Of a stretch of 64,000 nucleotides of DNA, positions 55,817 through 64,000 are shown one piece after another (the first letter of the stretch is position 1; each line of letters opens with the position of its first letter). Source of the DNA: Halostreptopolyspora alba (GTDB lineage Bacteria > Actinomycetota > Actinomycetes > Streptosporangiales > Streptosporangiaceae); the NCBI GenBank assembly GCA_003725585.1, contig RJMB01000003.1, forward strand, positions 62,001-126,000, given 5' to 3'. Position numbers and translations under genes: made by a program. The notes under the pieces were generated by a model that saw only the letters and a list, made by a program, of their open reading frames with translations, was not told the origin of the DNA and did no database searches.

Positions 55817-56803
55817 ATGCCGCTGACACCCGCGGATGTGCGGAACAAGCAGTTCAGTACGACCCGGTTGCGACCCGGGTACGACGAGGAGGAGGTTGAC
55901 GCGTTCCTGGACGAGGTCGAATCCGAGCTCGACCGCCTCATCCAGGAGAACGAGGAACTGCGCGGCAAGCTCGCCGAGTGCCTCCGGGGCAAGGTTCCCA
56001 ACGCTGGTATGGAGGAGTTCCAGCAGCAACAGCAGCCGCAGGAACAGTCGCAGCCGCAGCCGACCCAGGTGCAGGCCCAGGCCCCACCGGAGCAGCCCCA
56101 GCCCCAGGTCCCGCCGGAGCAGCCCCAAGCGCAGCCGCAACCGCAACCGCAGTCCGAGCCGGCAGCCGCCGCCCAGTCGATGGAGCAGCAGCTTCCGGCG
56201 ATGGCCAGCGGCATGGCGCTGCAGGGCGGCGGCGAGGAGGGCAACATGGACACCGCCTCGCGGGTGCTCGCCCTCGCCCAGCAGACGGCGGACCAGGCCA
56301 TCTCCGACGCCCGCCGCGAGGCCGACGAGACTCTCGGCCGCGCCCGGAACGAGGCCGACGACATCCTCGGCAAGGCGCGCCGGCAGGCCGACCAGATCGT
56401 CAACGAGGCGCGCGCCCGCTCCGAGAACCTCGACCGCGACGCCCAGGAGCGCCACCGCCAGGTGATGGGCTCCCTGGTGCAGCAGCGCGAGGAGCTCGAG
56501 CACAAGGTGAACGAGCTCAAGGACTTCGAGCGCGAGTACCGTAGCCGGCTCAAGGACTACTTCGAGCGTCAGCTGCGTGAGCTCGCCGAGGGGGCCAACG
56601 AGCCCAGCGGCCCCAACCCGAACACCACCGGCGGGTTCCAGACGATGGCCCCCACTGGTGGGACGCCCGGAATGCAGCAGCAGCAGCCCGCAGCGGGCCC
56701 GTCGGCCAACCCGCCGTCAGGCGCGAACCCGTTCGCGCAGCCGGAGCCGGCTCCCCACGGGGGCGGCGGCTATCCCGGTGACGGCCCGCACGAGCGTCGC
56801 TGA
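55817..56803 (+). CDS. divIVA: DivIVA/Wag31 polar growth protein
   Basis: A 328-residue coiled-coil protein that marks curved membranes and directs polar growth in actinobacteria. The N-terminal crescent domain is [50 protein letters not shown] Pro/Gln-rich linker of about 80 residues (repeats of QPQ) leads to the second coiled coil ([43 protein letters not shown]). A Gly/Pro/Gln-rich tail follows. An AGGAG site lies 6 nt before ATG 55817. A separate promoter probably lies in the 131-bp gap upstream. Confidence 0.96.
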   Translation: MPLTPADVRNKQFSTTRLRPGYDEEEVDAFLDEVESELDRLIQENEELRGKLAECLRGKVPNAGMEEFQQQQQPQEQSQPQPTQVQAQAPPEQPQPQVPPEQPQAQPQPQPQSEPAAAAQSMEQQLPAMASGMALQGGGEEGNMDTASRVLALAQQTADQAISDARREADETLGRARNEADDILGKARRQADQIVNEARARSENLDRDAQERHRQVMGSLVQQREELEHKVNELKDFEREYRSRLKDYFERQLRELAEGANEPSGPNPNTTGGFQTMAPTGGTPGMQQQQPAAGPSANPPSGANPFAQPEPAPHGGGGYPGDGPHERR

Positions 56804-56857
56804 CAGGCGCGGGCGTAGCACAGCACAACGTTCCATGAGTGAGGCTCCTGAGATCCT

Positions 56858-58390
56858 GTGTTCCTCGTAAGCCTTGTCACCGTTGTGGCGGCCCTGCTCG
56901 TCCTCGGCGTTGCGGTGGTTGTCGCAGAGACCGTCCTGGTGTATATCGCACTTGGGCTCGCGGGTGTCAGCGTGGTGCTTCTCACGGCGGAGACGGTCCG
57001 ACAACGTGAGGCACTGGGCCTGTCCACGCCTCTGGCGCGACAGGGAGGGTCGACACGGGATCAGAGGACGGGCGGTTTGGGGAAGGCGCCCGTCCCCGCC
57101 ACCCCAGATATGGCGGTGGCACAACCCGCCCACTCCGGGAGCGGCGACGCGCGCGTCCCCGTATCGGCCGAATCGCCGGTGCGGGGCGCGGTTGGTCCCG
57201 GGGGGAACAGCGGACTGTCCGTACCCGAGACCGCTACACGGGCCGATGGGGAGGTCCCACCACCCCGCCCGGAACAGCCCTCCGTGACCGCGGATCACCC
57301 CGGTACGACCGGGGACGACGGTGACGGGGGAGACGCCGCGACCACGCTCGAGTCAGCGGCGGCGGTGGATCCCGGTCACGCCGACGGCGAGGCGGTCGTC
57401 GAGGCCGAGGTCGACGGAACCATCACCCCGCACACGGAGGACGACCCGCACACGGAGGACGAGGAACCGACGGCGATCGAGGACCCCCCCTTCGAGGGGA
57501 CCGATACGGACGACTCCTCCGTGGCCACCGATACGCCGGAGGTGGCGGGCGAGGCCCCCGCTCCGACGACGCCCGAGGACCCGCCGGACGATGCGGCGGA
57601 CGTGCCGGTCGAGGAGGTACCCTCCGGCGACACCTCGTTCAGCTCGTTCGTCGAACGGCTGCACCGGGGAGGCGACCGGATCAGCGTGCGCCCCGTCGAA
57701 GGTGAGTCCTCCCAGACGGAACCAGGCGAGGACGAGGCCGTCTCCGACGAGAGCCCCGAAGAGCGGGCCGAGCCGGACGACACGGTCACCGACACCTCGG
57801 ACGCCGTGGAGACCGGCGCGGTGGACAGCACCACCGGGGAGTCCGGTGAGGCCAGCGCGGTCGACGACGCCGAGGAGAGCGCCGAAGAGGGCGCGACAGC
57901 GGAAACCCCCGAAACCACGGGGGCCGTCCCGCCCGAACCCGTCGATGATTCCGAGCAGCCGCGGCCCGAGTCCGAAGCGGCGACCGAGACGGCCGCCGAG
58001 CCCGAACTCGGGGACACGGACCGCACCGACGGTGAGCCGGATCCGGCGCCGGACGACGCGGCCGAGCCGGACGACGAGAGCCCGCGGCCCGACGAGCGCG
58101 ACGCGGCCGACGACACCGAGCCGGTCGTGGCGACCGGCACCACAGAGGTAGCGGACCCGGTGGCCACGCCAGCGGTGGACACGGGAGAGGCGAACCCCCG
58201 ATCCGAGGGTGGCCACGACGGGGCCCCGGACGCCGGGTACCCGGACACCGACGACTGGGAAGCCAGTCACGGAGCCGACGAAGAATCCGGTTCCGAGGGG
58301 CGTGAACCCACCGCCCACGAAACCGGCGACCCCGATGACCCCGAGAGCGGGACTGACCACGCCGGCCCGGCCGACCCCGGCTCGAAATAG
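56858..58390 (+). CDS. Acidic, mostly disordered membrane protein of unknown function
   Basis: A 510-residue protein starting at GTG 56858, 54 bp after divIVA. Two N-terminal hydrophobic segments (about 1-22 and 28-45: MFLVSLVTVVAALLVLGVAVVV, VLVYIALGLAGVSVVLL) form a hairpin ending RQREALGL. The remaining about 450 residues are rich in Asp, Glu, Pro, Thr and Ala and lack cysteine. One slightly structured patch stands out (TSFSSFVERLHRGGDRISVRPVEG, about 262-285). I recognise no family. A tiny overlapping frame at 56835-56870 (11 codons) covers the start region. Position suggests a link to polar growth, but this is inference. Confidence 0.6.
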   Translation: MFLVSLVTVVAALLVLGVAVVVAETVLVYIALGLAGVSVVLLTAETVRQREALGLSTPLARQGGSTRDQRTGGLGKAPVPATPDMAVAQPAHSGSGDARVPVSAESPVRGAVGPGGNSGLSVPETATRADGEVPPPRPEQPSVTADHPGTTGDDGDGGDAATTLESAAAVDPGHADGEAVVEAEVDGTITPHTEDDPHTEDEEPTAIEDPPFEGTDTDDSSVATDTPEVAGEAPAPTTPEDPPDDAADVPVEEVPSGDTSFSSFVERLHRGGDRISVRPVEGESSQTEPGEDEAVSDESPEERAEPDDTVTDTSDAVETGAVDSTTGESGEASAVDDAEESAEEGATAETPETTGAVPPEPVDDSEQPRPESEAATETAAEPELGDTDRTDGEPDPAPDDAAEPDDESPRPDERDAADDTEPVVATGTTEVADPVATPAVDTGEANPRSEGGHDGAPDAGYPDTDDWEASHGADEESGSEGREPTAHETGDPDDPESGTDHAGPADPGSK

Positions 58391-58452
58391 GGCCATCGCC
58401 GCGCGTGGAGCCCCAGAACCGCCGGTACCGGCGAGTTCCCCGCGACACCCGG

Positions 58453-59745
58453 TCACGGCCGCTCCGTCCCGCATCGCGTGGGGACGTGCTGCCCCGCCGG
58501 GGTGGGACACGGGAGAGCCTTCCCGGCGCCGGGGCGGGAACACGCCCAGAGCAGCGCGGCGAGCAGCAGGATGGCGCCCGCGGTCAGGGCGAGGGAGCCG
58601 GCGATGCCCACCGCCGCCGCGAGTCCTCCCACGATTACCGACCCGAGACCGGTGCCCGCGTCGTAGCCCACGTTCCACACGGTGCTCGCCGCTCCGCCGC
58701 CGCGCGGTCCGGCCCGCTGGAACATGACCACGAAGGTGTCGTTCTGCACCGTCCCGAACCCGAGCCCGTACAGGGCCGCGGCGCTGGTCACCAGCGCGAC
58801 GGAGCCAACGCCGGTCGCGGCGGCCGCGATACCGGCCAACCCCAACGCGGCGCAGGCCATCCCGGCGAGCGTCACCCGTCCATACCCCGCCCGGTCGGCG
58901 AACACGCCGGCCCCCGAACGACCGACCATGATCCCCAGCGACAGGACGAGCAGAGCGGGCGGCGCGGCGTTGGGCAGGGCCAGCGCCAGGAACGCCGTCA
59001 CCCCGCCCATCGCGACCGCCGTACCGAGGAGCGCCACCCAGGGGCCGGCCAAGGGGCGCAGCACCCAGGTGGGGCGCTCGTGGGCGACCGCGCTGGATCC
59101 CTCCTCGCGTATGGCCCGGGCACCGCTCCGGGGACGTGACATCGCCGCCATGAGCGGGGCGATGAGCACACCCGCCACCGTGGCCACGGCGAACACGGCA
59201 CCGAAACCGGCGTGCTGGACATGCCACACGCTCAGCGGCAACACGAGCACGTAGGGAACTCCCACGGCGATTCCGTAGAGCCCGGAGGCGCGCCCCCGCC
59301 GTGGCGCGGGAACCAGCTCCACCACGAGCGCGCTCGCGGCCACCACGACCATCCCGAACCCGACACCGCGCACCGCCGAGACGGCGAGCACCCAAGAGAG
59401 ATCGGAGGAGGCGAGGTATCCGAGGGTCGGCGCGCCGAGCAGCAACGCCCCGACCGCGAGCACCGCGCGGAGACCGACACTCGCGAGGATCCAGGGCATC
59501 AGGAACTGGACCGCGACGGTCGCGGCCATCATCGTCGCGCTGATCGCGCCGATCCCGCCGTGCCCGGTCTCCCCGCGGGCCGTCCACATCGGCAGGACCG
59601 TCAGCAGGGGCGCGAAGTTGGCGAAGGTCAACAGGGTCGCGGTGAGCAGTAGCAGGAAGTCGCGCCCGAACAGCGAACCGTGCTGTGGCGGGGAGGGGAG
59701 CGGATCGCCGCTGTCGGCGGTCGCGGCGGTGCCGGAAGAGGACAT
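58453..59745 (-). CDS. Major facilitator superfamily transporter
   Basis: A 430-residue polytopic protein with about twelve hydrophobic segments in two halves. A central cytoplasmic loop is rich in charged residues (SRPRSGARAIREEGSSAVAHERP). LVPAPRRGRASGLYGIAVG between helices 4 and 5 is a drug/sugar-exporter-like MFS feature. The second half has VGRSGAGVFADRAGYGRVTLAGM, a motif-A-like loop. Likely a proton-coupled exporter; substrate unknown. It is divergent from a LysR regulator across 78 bp holding an operator-like repeat. Confidence 0.85.
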   Translation of the reverse strand: MSSSGTAATADSGDPLPSPPQHGSLFGRDFLLLLTATLLTFANFAPLLTVLPMWTARGETGHGGIGAISATMMAATVAVQFLMPWILASVGLRAVLAVGALLLGAPTLGYLASSDLSWVLAVSAVRGVGFGMVVVAASALVVELVPAPRRGRASGLYGIAVGVPYVLVLPLSVWHVQHAGFGAVFAVATVAGVLIAPLMAAMSRPRSGARAIREEGSSAVAHERPTWVLRPLAGPWVALLGTAVAMGGVTAFLALALPNAAPPALLVLSLGIMVGRSGAGVFADRAGYGRVTLAGMACAALGLAGIAAAATGVGSVALVTSAAALYGLGFGTVQNDTFVVMFQRAGPRGGGAASTVWNVGYDAGTGLGSVIVGGLAAAVGIAGSLALTAGAILLLAALLWACSRPGAGKALPCPTPAGQHVPTRCGTERP

Positions 59746-59788
59746 GTCCCCACCCTCGGATCATCAATCAATCTCGTCCAACGAATAG

Positions 59789-59809
59789 TTTCGATAAGAA
59801 CGATCGAAA
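59789..59809. promoter_or_regulatory. LysR-type operator in the MFS/lysR divergent promoter
   Basis: TTTCGAT-N7-ATCGAAA is a perfect interrupted inverted repeat of the size bound by LysR-type dimers. Its first arm coincides with the lysR -35 hexamer TTTCGA (59789-59794), followed after 17 bp by TAGAAT (59812-59817), which lies 6 nt before ATG 59824. The arrangement fits autorepression and control of the MFS gene. Confidence 0.65.
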
Positions 59810-59823
59810 AATAGAATCGCTCC

Positions 59824-60801
59824 ATGGAACTTCGGCACCTGACGACCTTTCTCGCCGTCGCCCACCACCTGAGCTTCACCCGTGCCGCCCAGGAACTGGG
59901 ATACGTGCAGTCCAGCGTCACCACCCAGGTCAAGACACTGGAAAACGAGCTCGACGCGCTGCTGTTCGAGCGGCTGGGGCGGCGCGTGACCCTCACACAG
60001 GCGGGCCAGGAGCTGCGGCAGCACGCCCGTGAGCTGCTGGAACGCGCGGACCAGGCCCGCGAGGCGGTGCGGGTCGCGCATGGCCGTCCCCACCAGGCCA
60101 GTGGGACACTGCGTGTCGCCGCGCCGGGTAGCCTGTGCGCCTACCGACTGCCCGGTGTGCTGCGCCGTCTCAAGGAACGGTTCCCTCGGCTGAGTCTCGT
60201 CTTCGGGCCGGCCGAACGTGCCACGGTGCTCGACACCCTCGCCGACGGCAGCCTCGATGTCGGTTTCCTGCTGGAGGAGGACATCGTCGCTCCCCGGCTC
60301 GCCGTGGAGCGGCTGGCCGACGAACCGCTGCGCCTGGTGGCGCACCCGAGCCATCCGCTCGCCACAGCGAACTCGGTCGCCACCGCCGACCTCGCCGAGC
60401 AGACCCTGCTGGTGGCCGAGCCCGAGTGCGCGCAGCGCGAGGTGATCGAGCGAGAGTTCCAACGGGCCGGGATCCGCCCGGTACTCATGGAGTTCCTGAG
60501 CATGGAGGCGCAGAAGAAGTGCGCCGCCGAGGGGCTCGGGGTGGCCCTGGTCCCACTCCGAATCGCCGAGGACGAACTTCACCGCGGCGAACTCGCCGTC
60601 CTGCCGTGGCGGGTCACCCCGACCCTCGGGATCTACGTCGCCCACCACCGCCAACGCCGCATCCCGGCGTTGGACGCGCTGACCGAGATCACCCGGGACC
60701 TCTGGCGGGAGAGCCCGGGCGGGCCCGCGGTACAGCCAGGGCCGCGGACCCGCTCCGGAGACGACGACACCGGGACCCCCGCGCCGGGTGGGGGTGTCTG
60801 A
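59824..60801 (+). CDS. LysR-family transcriptional regulator
   Basis: A 325-residue regulator. The N-terminal winged helix is MELRHLTTFLAVAHHLSFTRAAQELGYVQSSVTTQVKTLENELDALLFERLGRRVTLTQAG, the classic LysR DNA-binding signature. The effector domain runs from about residue 92 (GTLRVAAPGSLCAYRLP) to 300. The last about 25 residues are disordered and Pro/Gly/Asp-rich. It lies divergent from the MFS gene and probably controls it in response to the transported compound. The transcript is probably leaderless. Confidence 0.92.
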   Translation: MELRHLTTFLAVAHHLSFTRAAQELGYVQSSVTTQVKTLENELDALLFERLGRRVTLTQAGQELRQHARELLERADQAREAVRVAHGRPHQASGTLRVAAPGSLCAYRLPGVLRRLKERFPRLSLVFGPAERATVLDTLADGSLDVGFLLEEDIVAPRLAVERLADEPLRLVAHPSHPLATANSVATADLAEQTLLVAEPECAQREVIEREFQRAGIRPVLMEFLSMEAQKKCAAEGLGVALVPLRIAEDELHRGELAVLPWRVTPTLGIYVAHHRQRRIPALDALTEITRDLWRESPGGPAVQPGPRTRSGDDDTGTPAPGGGV

Positions 60802-60879
60802 GGCGCGGCGAAGCCGCACCTCGGGTTCTGGGGCCGCACCTTAGGCGCCTCCGCAACCCCGCCGGACCCCGCGTCGCGG

Positions 60880-63800
60880 TCAGACCTTGCGCAGGTGGAA
60901 GGTCACCCCGAGCTCCTCGGAGCTGACCGTGTGGGCGTCGCCCTCGGGCGTGCCCTCGGTGACGCCGAGCGCGAGCACCTCGGTGGCGATGTTCTCGGCG
61001 TGCTCGGTGACCGCCTGCGCGGTCGTGGGATCCGTCGCCGACCACCACAGGTGGATGCGGTCGGCGATGTCCAGGCCGCTGGACTTGCGGGCGTCCTGCA
61101 CCAGCCGGATGACCTCCCGGGCCAGGCCGGCGCGCCGCAGTTCCGGGGTGAGCCGCAGGTCCAACGCGATCGTCTCCCCGGAGTCGGAGGCCACGGCCCA
61201 GCCCTCACGCGGCTGTTCGGTGACCAGTACCTCCTCGGCGCTGATCTCCACCGGTTCGCCCTCGACCTCCAGCTGGGCCCAACCGGTCGCCCGCACCTGG
61301 TCGACCAGGCCCTTGGCGTCGCTGGCCTGGATCGCCTCCGCGACCAACGGTGTGCGCTTGGCGAAACGCCGACCGAGCGCGCGGAAGTTCGGCTTGACGG
61401 TGTAGTCGACCAGGTCACCCCCGACCGAGGACAGCGGGTCGAGCCGCACCACGTTGAGCTCGTCGGTGATCTGGGAGCGCAGCTGCTCGGGCAGTGTGTC
61501 GAAGTCCGCCGCCCCCACCAGCACCCGCGACAGGGGCTGGCGGGTGCGCACGCCGGAGTCGGCCCGCGCCGAACGTCCCAGCTCCACCAGCCGCCGGGTG
61601 AGCGCCATCTGCTCCGAGAGCCGCGCGTCGACCAGGTCCTGCCGGCCCTTGGGCCATTGGGCCAGGTGGACCGACTCCGGGGCGTCCGGGCGCCGCAGCG
61701 CGCCCCACACGTGTTCGGTGAGGAACGGCACCATGGGCGCCATCAGCAGTGTCACGGTCTCCAACGCCTCGAACAGCGTGGCGAACGCCGACGCGCTCTC
61801 CGGGGTGGTGGCTCCCGCCCAGAAGCGGCGCCGGGAGCGGCGCACGTACCAGTTGGACAGGTCGTCGACGAACGTGGTGAGCAGCCGGCCGGCGGTGGCG
61901 GTGTCGAAGTTCTCCATGGCCTCGTCGACGCCGAGCGCCACCCGGTTGACCTCGGAGAGCAACCACCGGTCGAGCAGGGGGCGATCGGCCGGGGCGGGCG
62001 CGTCGGCCAGCTTCTGGTGGTCCCATGCCTCGCCCGTGTTGGCGTAGAGCGTGAAGAACGAGGCCGTGTTGTAGTAGGTCAGCAGGACCTTGCGGACGAT
62101 TTCCTCCAGGGCCTGGTGGCCGATCCGGCGCGGTGTCCACGGTGACCCGGTGGCCAGCATGAACCAGCGCAGCGCGTCGGCGCCGTGGCGCTCCATGACC
62201 GCCATGGGCTCCAGGACGTTGCCCAGGTGCTTGCTCATCTTGCGCCCGTCCTCGGCGAGGATGTGGCCCAGGCAGACCACGTTCTCGTACGACGAGTAGC
62301 CGAAGACCAGCGTGCTCACGGCCATCATCGAGTAGAACCAGCCGCGGGTCTGGTCGATGGCCTCGCAGATGTACTGGCCGGGGAAGTTGGCCCGGAAGGT
62401 CTCCTCGTTGCGGTGCGGGGCGCCCCACTGCGCGAACGGCATCGCCCCGGAGTCGAACCAGACGTCGATCACCTCGGGGACACGTCGGGCGGTGCCGCCG
62501 CACTCGGGGCAGGCCACGGTGACGTCGTCGACGTAGGGGCGGTGTGGGTCGAGCGCGCCGAGGTCCCGGCCGGCCAGCTCACCCAGTTCGGAGAGGGAGC
62601 CGACGACGGTCGTGTGCCCCTCGTCGCACTCCCACACCGGTAGCGGGGTGCCCCAGTAGCGGCTGCGTGACAACGCCCAGTCGATGTTGTTGCGCAGCCA
62701 CTCGCCGTACCGACCCTCCCTGACGTTGCCCGGGTACCAGTTGGTCCGGGAGTTCTGCTCCAGGAGCTGGTCCTTGACGGCGGTGGTGCGGATGTACCAG
62801 GACGGCAGCGCGTAGTACAGCAGCGGGGTGTGGCAGCGCCAGCAGTGCGGGTAGCTGTGCTCGTACTCAGTGCGGCGGTACAACAGCCCGCGCGCCTCGA
62901 GGTCGGCGACCAGGTCCCGGTCGGCGGTCTTGAAGAACAGCCCGCCCACGAGGTCCAGACCCGCCTCGAACGTGCCGTCCGCGGTGACCGGGTTGACCAC
63001 CGGCAGGCCGTAGGCGCGGCACGTCGCCATGTCGTCGGCCCCGAAGGCGGGGGCCTGGTGGACCAGGCCGGTACCGTCGCCGACCGTCACGTAGTCGGCG
63101 AGCAGGACGAAGTGCGCCGGCTCGTCGAAGGACACCAGCTCGAACGGGCGCTGGTAGGTCCAGTGCTCCATCTCGGCGCCCTCGAACCGCTCACCGGTGA
63201 GTTCCCAGCCCTCGCCCAGCACCGCGGAGAACAGCTCCTCGGCGACCACCAGACGTTCGGTGCCGTCGGTGGCGACGACGTAGGTGACATCGGGATGCAC
63301 CGCCACGGCGGTGTTGGAGACCAGGGTCCACGGGGTGGTGGTCCACACGAGCAGGGAGGCCGAGCCGCCCGGCTCGGCCAGCGGGCCGGAGGTCACCGGG
63401 AAGCGGACGTAGACCGAGGGGTCGGTGACGGTCTCGTAGCCCAGCGCGAGCTCGTGGTCGGACAGGGTCGTCCCGCAGCGGGGGCAGTAGGGACTGATCC
63501 GGTAGTCGCGGACCAGCAGCCCCTTGGACCAGATCTCCTTGAGGGCCCACCACACCGACTCCACGTACTCGGGGTCCATGGTGCGGTACGCCTCGTCCAT
63601 GTTGACCCAGTAGCCCATGCGCTCCGTCATGGCGGTGAACGCGTCGACGTTGCGCAACACCGACTCGCGGCACCGGGCGTTGAACTCGGCGACCCCGAAC
63701 GCCTCGATGTCCTCGCGGCCACTGAGCCCGAGCTCCTTCTCGACCGCGACCTCCACCGGCAGGCCGTGGCAGTCCCATCCGGCCTTGCGGTTGACGTGGT

Positions 63801-64000
63801 ACCCCTTCATGGTCTTGAAGCGGGGGAAGACGTCCTTGAACACGCGCGCCTCGACGTGGTGTACGCCGGGCTGGCCGTTGGCGGTCGGGGGGCCCTCGAA
63901 GAAGACCCAGTTGGGGCCGCCCCGGGTCTGTTCCAGGGACCGCTCGAAGATCTTGTGCTCCGACCAGCGCGCCAGGATCTCGTGCTCGATCCCGGGCAGG
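60880..64000 (-). CDS. ileS: Isoleucyl-tRNA synthetase, N-terminus outside the window
   Basis: 1039 residues are visible; the start lies beyond the right edge. The class I HIGH motif appears as PPTANGQPGVHHVEARVFKDVFPRFKTMKGYHVNRKAGWDCHGLPVE, and KMSKS as DGRKMSKHLGNVLEP. Editing (CP1) and tRNA anticodon-binding domains follow in order. The KMSKH motif and the RKAGWDCHGLPVE sequence fit the eukaryote-like IleS2 branch common in actinobacteria, which is typically less sensitive to mupirocin. That branch call is family knowledge. The C-terminus ends VTFHLRKV, without a terminal zinc-finger cysteine set. It flanks the dcw cluster as in other actinomycetes. Confidence 0.95.
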   Translation of the reverse strand, partial: LPGIEHEILARWSEHKIFERSLEQTRGGPNWVFFEGPPTANGQPGVHHVEARVFKDVFPRFKTMKGYHVNRKAGWDCHGLPVEVAVEKELGLSGREDIEAFGVAEFNARCRESVLRNVDAFTAMTERMGYWVNMDEAYRTMDPEYVESVWWALKEIWSKGLLVRDYRISPYCPRCGTTLSDHELALGYETVTDPSVYVRFPVTSGPLAEPGGSASLLVWTTTPWTLVSNTAVAVHPDVTYVVATDGTERLVVAEELFSAVLGEGWELTGERFEGAEMEHWTYQRPFELVSFDEPAHFVLLADYVTVGDGTGLVHQAPAFGADDMATCRAYGLPVVNPVTADGTFEAGLDLVGGLFFKTADRDLVADLEARGLLYRRTEYEHSYPHCWRCHTPLLYYALPSWYIRTTAVKDQLLEQNSRTNWYPGNVREGRYGEWLRNNIDWALSRSRYWGTPLPVWECDEGHTTVVGSLSELGELAGRDLGALDPHRPYVDDVTVACPECGGTARRVPEVIDVWFDSGAMPFAQWGAPHRNEETFRANFPGQYICEAIDQTRGWFYSMMAVSTLVFGYSSYENVVCLGHILAEDGRKMSKHLGNVLEPMAVMERHGADALRWFMLATGSPWTPRRIGHQALEEIVRKVLLTYYNTASFFTLYANTGEAWDHQKLADAPAPADRPLLDRWLLSEVNRVALGVDEAMENFDTATAGRLLTTFVDDLSNWYVRRSRRRFWAGATTPESASAFATLFEALETVTLLMAPMVPFLTEHVWGALRRPDAPESVHLAQWPKGRQDLVDARLSEQMALTRRLVELGRSARADSGVRTRQPLSRVLVGAADFDTLPEQLRSQITDELNVVRLDPLSSVGGDLVDYTVKPNFRALGRRFAKRTPLVAEAIQASDAKGLVDQVRATGWAQLEVEGEPVEISAEEVLVTEQPREGWAVASDSGETIALDLRLTPELRRAGLAREVIRLVQDARKSSGLDIADRIHLWWSATDPTTAQAVTEHAENIATEVLALGVTEGTPEGDAHTVSSEELGVTFHLRKV

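Noticed and set aside
56835-56870. An 11-codon open frame overlapping the start of the acidic protein
   Set aside because: It has no ribosome site and such short frames are expected by chance, so it is noted only as a remark.
60802-60879. Possible terminator after lysR (GCGGC-GAA-GCCGC at 60805-60817)
   Set aside because: The stem is only 5 bp and overlaps a region rich in similar GC words; not strong enough to list.

Overview
The window is chromosomal DNA from a high-GC actinomycete. The clues are strong GC bias at third codon positions, many GTG starts, mycothiol-type DinB and DUF3040 proteins, a PriA without helicase motifs, a complete actinobacterial division and cell-wall (dcw) cluster with SepF and DivIVA, and -10 elements placed 6-8 nt from start codons. 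The gene order (fmt-rsmB-rpe, aroC-aroK-aroB-efp-nusB, mraZ to divIVA, then ileS) and protein style suggest Streptosporangiales, perhaps Nocardiopsaceae. That placement is inference. All names come from reading motifs; no database search was possible.

Layout. 1-3.9 kb: a partial DUF3870-like gene, a divergent DUF574-like methyltransferase, a repeat-containing lipoprotein, a DinB/DUF664 protein and the remains of a broken gene. 3.9-13.8 kb: priA on the minus strand, then fmt, rsmB, rpe, a PAP2 phosphatase, an FMN riboswitch and ribE-ribBA-ribH without ribD. 13.8-22.9 kb: a PH-like membrane protein, an XdhC/MocA molybdenum-cofactor pair, a repeat cluster, a minus-strand group (mutarotase, large membrane kinase, DUF2470, YceI), and MarR and SseB-like genes. 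23-31 kb: prepilin peptidase, aroC-aroK-aroB, efp, nusB, a methyltransferase, a second repeat cluster, dinB (Pol IV) and DUF3040.

31-35.8 kb is a minus-strand MoxR-DUF58-TgpA operon. It is divergent from the dcw cluster at 36-57 kb: mraZ, rsmH, ftsL, ftsI, murE, murF, mraY, murD, ftsW, murG, murC, ftsQ, ftsZ, pgeF, yggS, sepF, yggT, divIVA. Many of these genes overlap by 4 bp (ATGA or GTGA), implying translational coupling. An MFS transporter divergent from a LysR regulator and a 5'-truncated ileS close the window.

The genes work together in wall precursor synthesis and division (dcw), shikimate and riboflavin synthesis, and translation initiation. No prophage, insertion sequence, CRISPR array, tRNA or rRNA was seen. 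The least explained items are an interspersed repeat family whose hairpin shows compensatory base changes (16.5-16.8 and 28.7-29.0 kb), a kinase fused to a large unrecognised region and two membrane segments, and a highly acidic membrane protein directly after divIVA. Several perfect operator-like inverted repeats lie in divergent or internal promoters. I found no convincing evidence for a wholly new multi-gene system.
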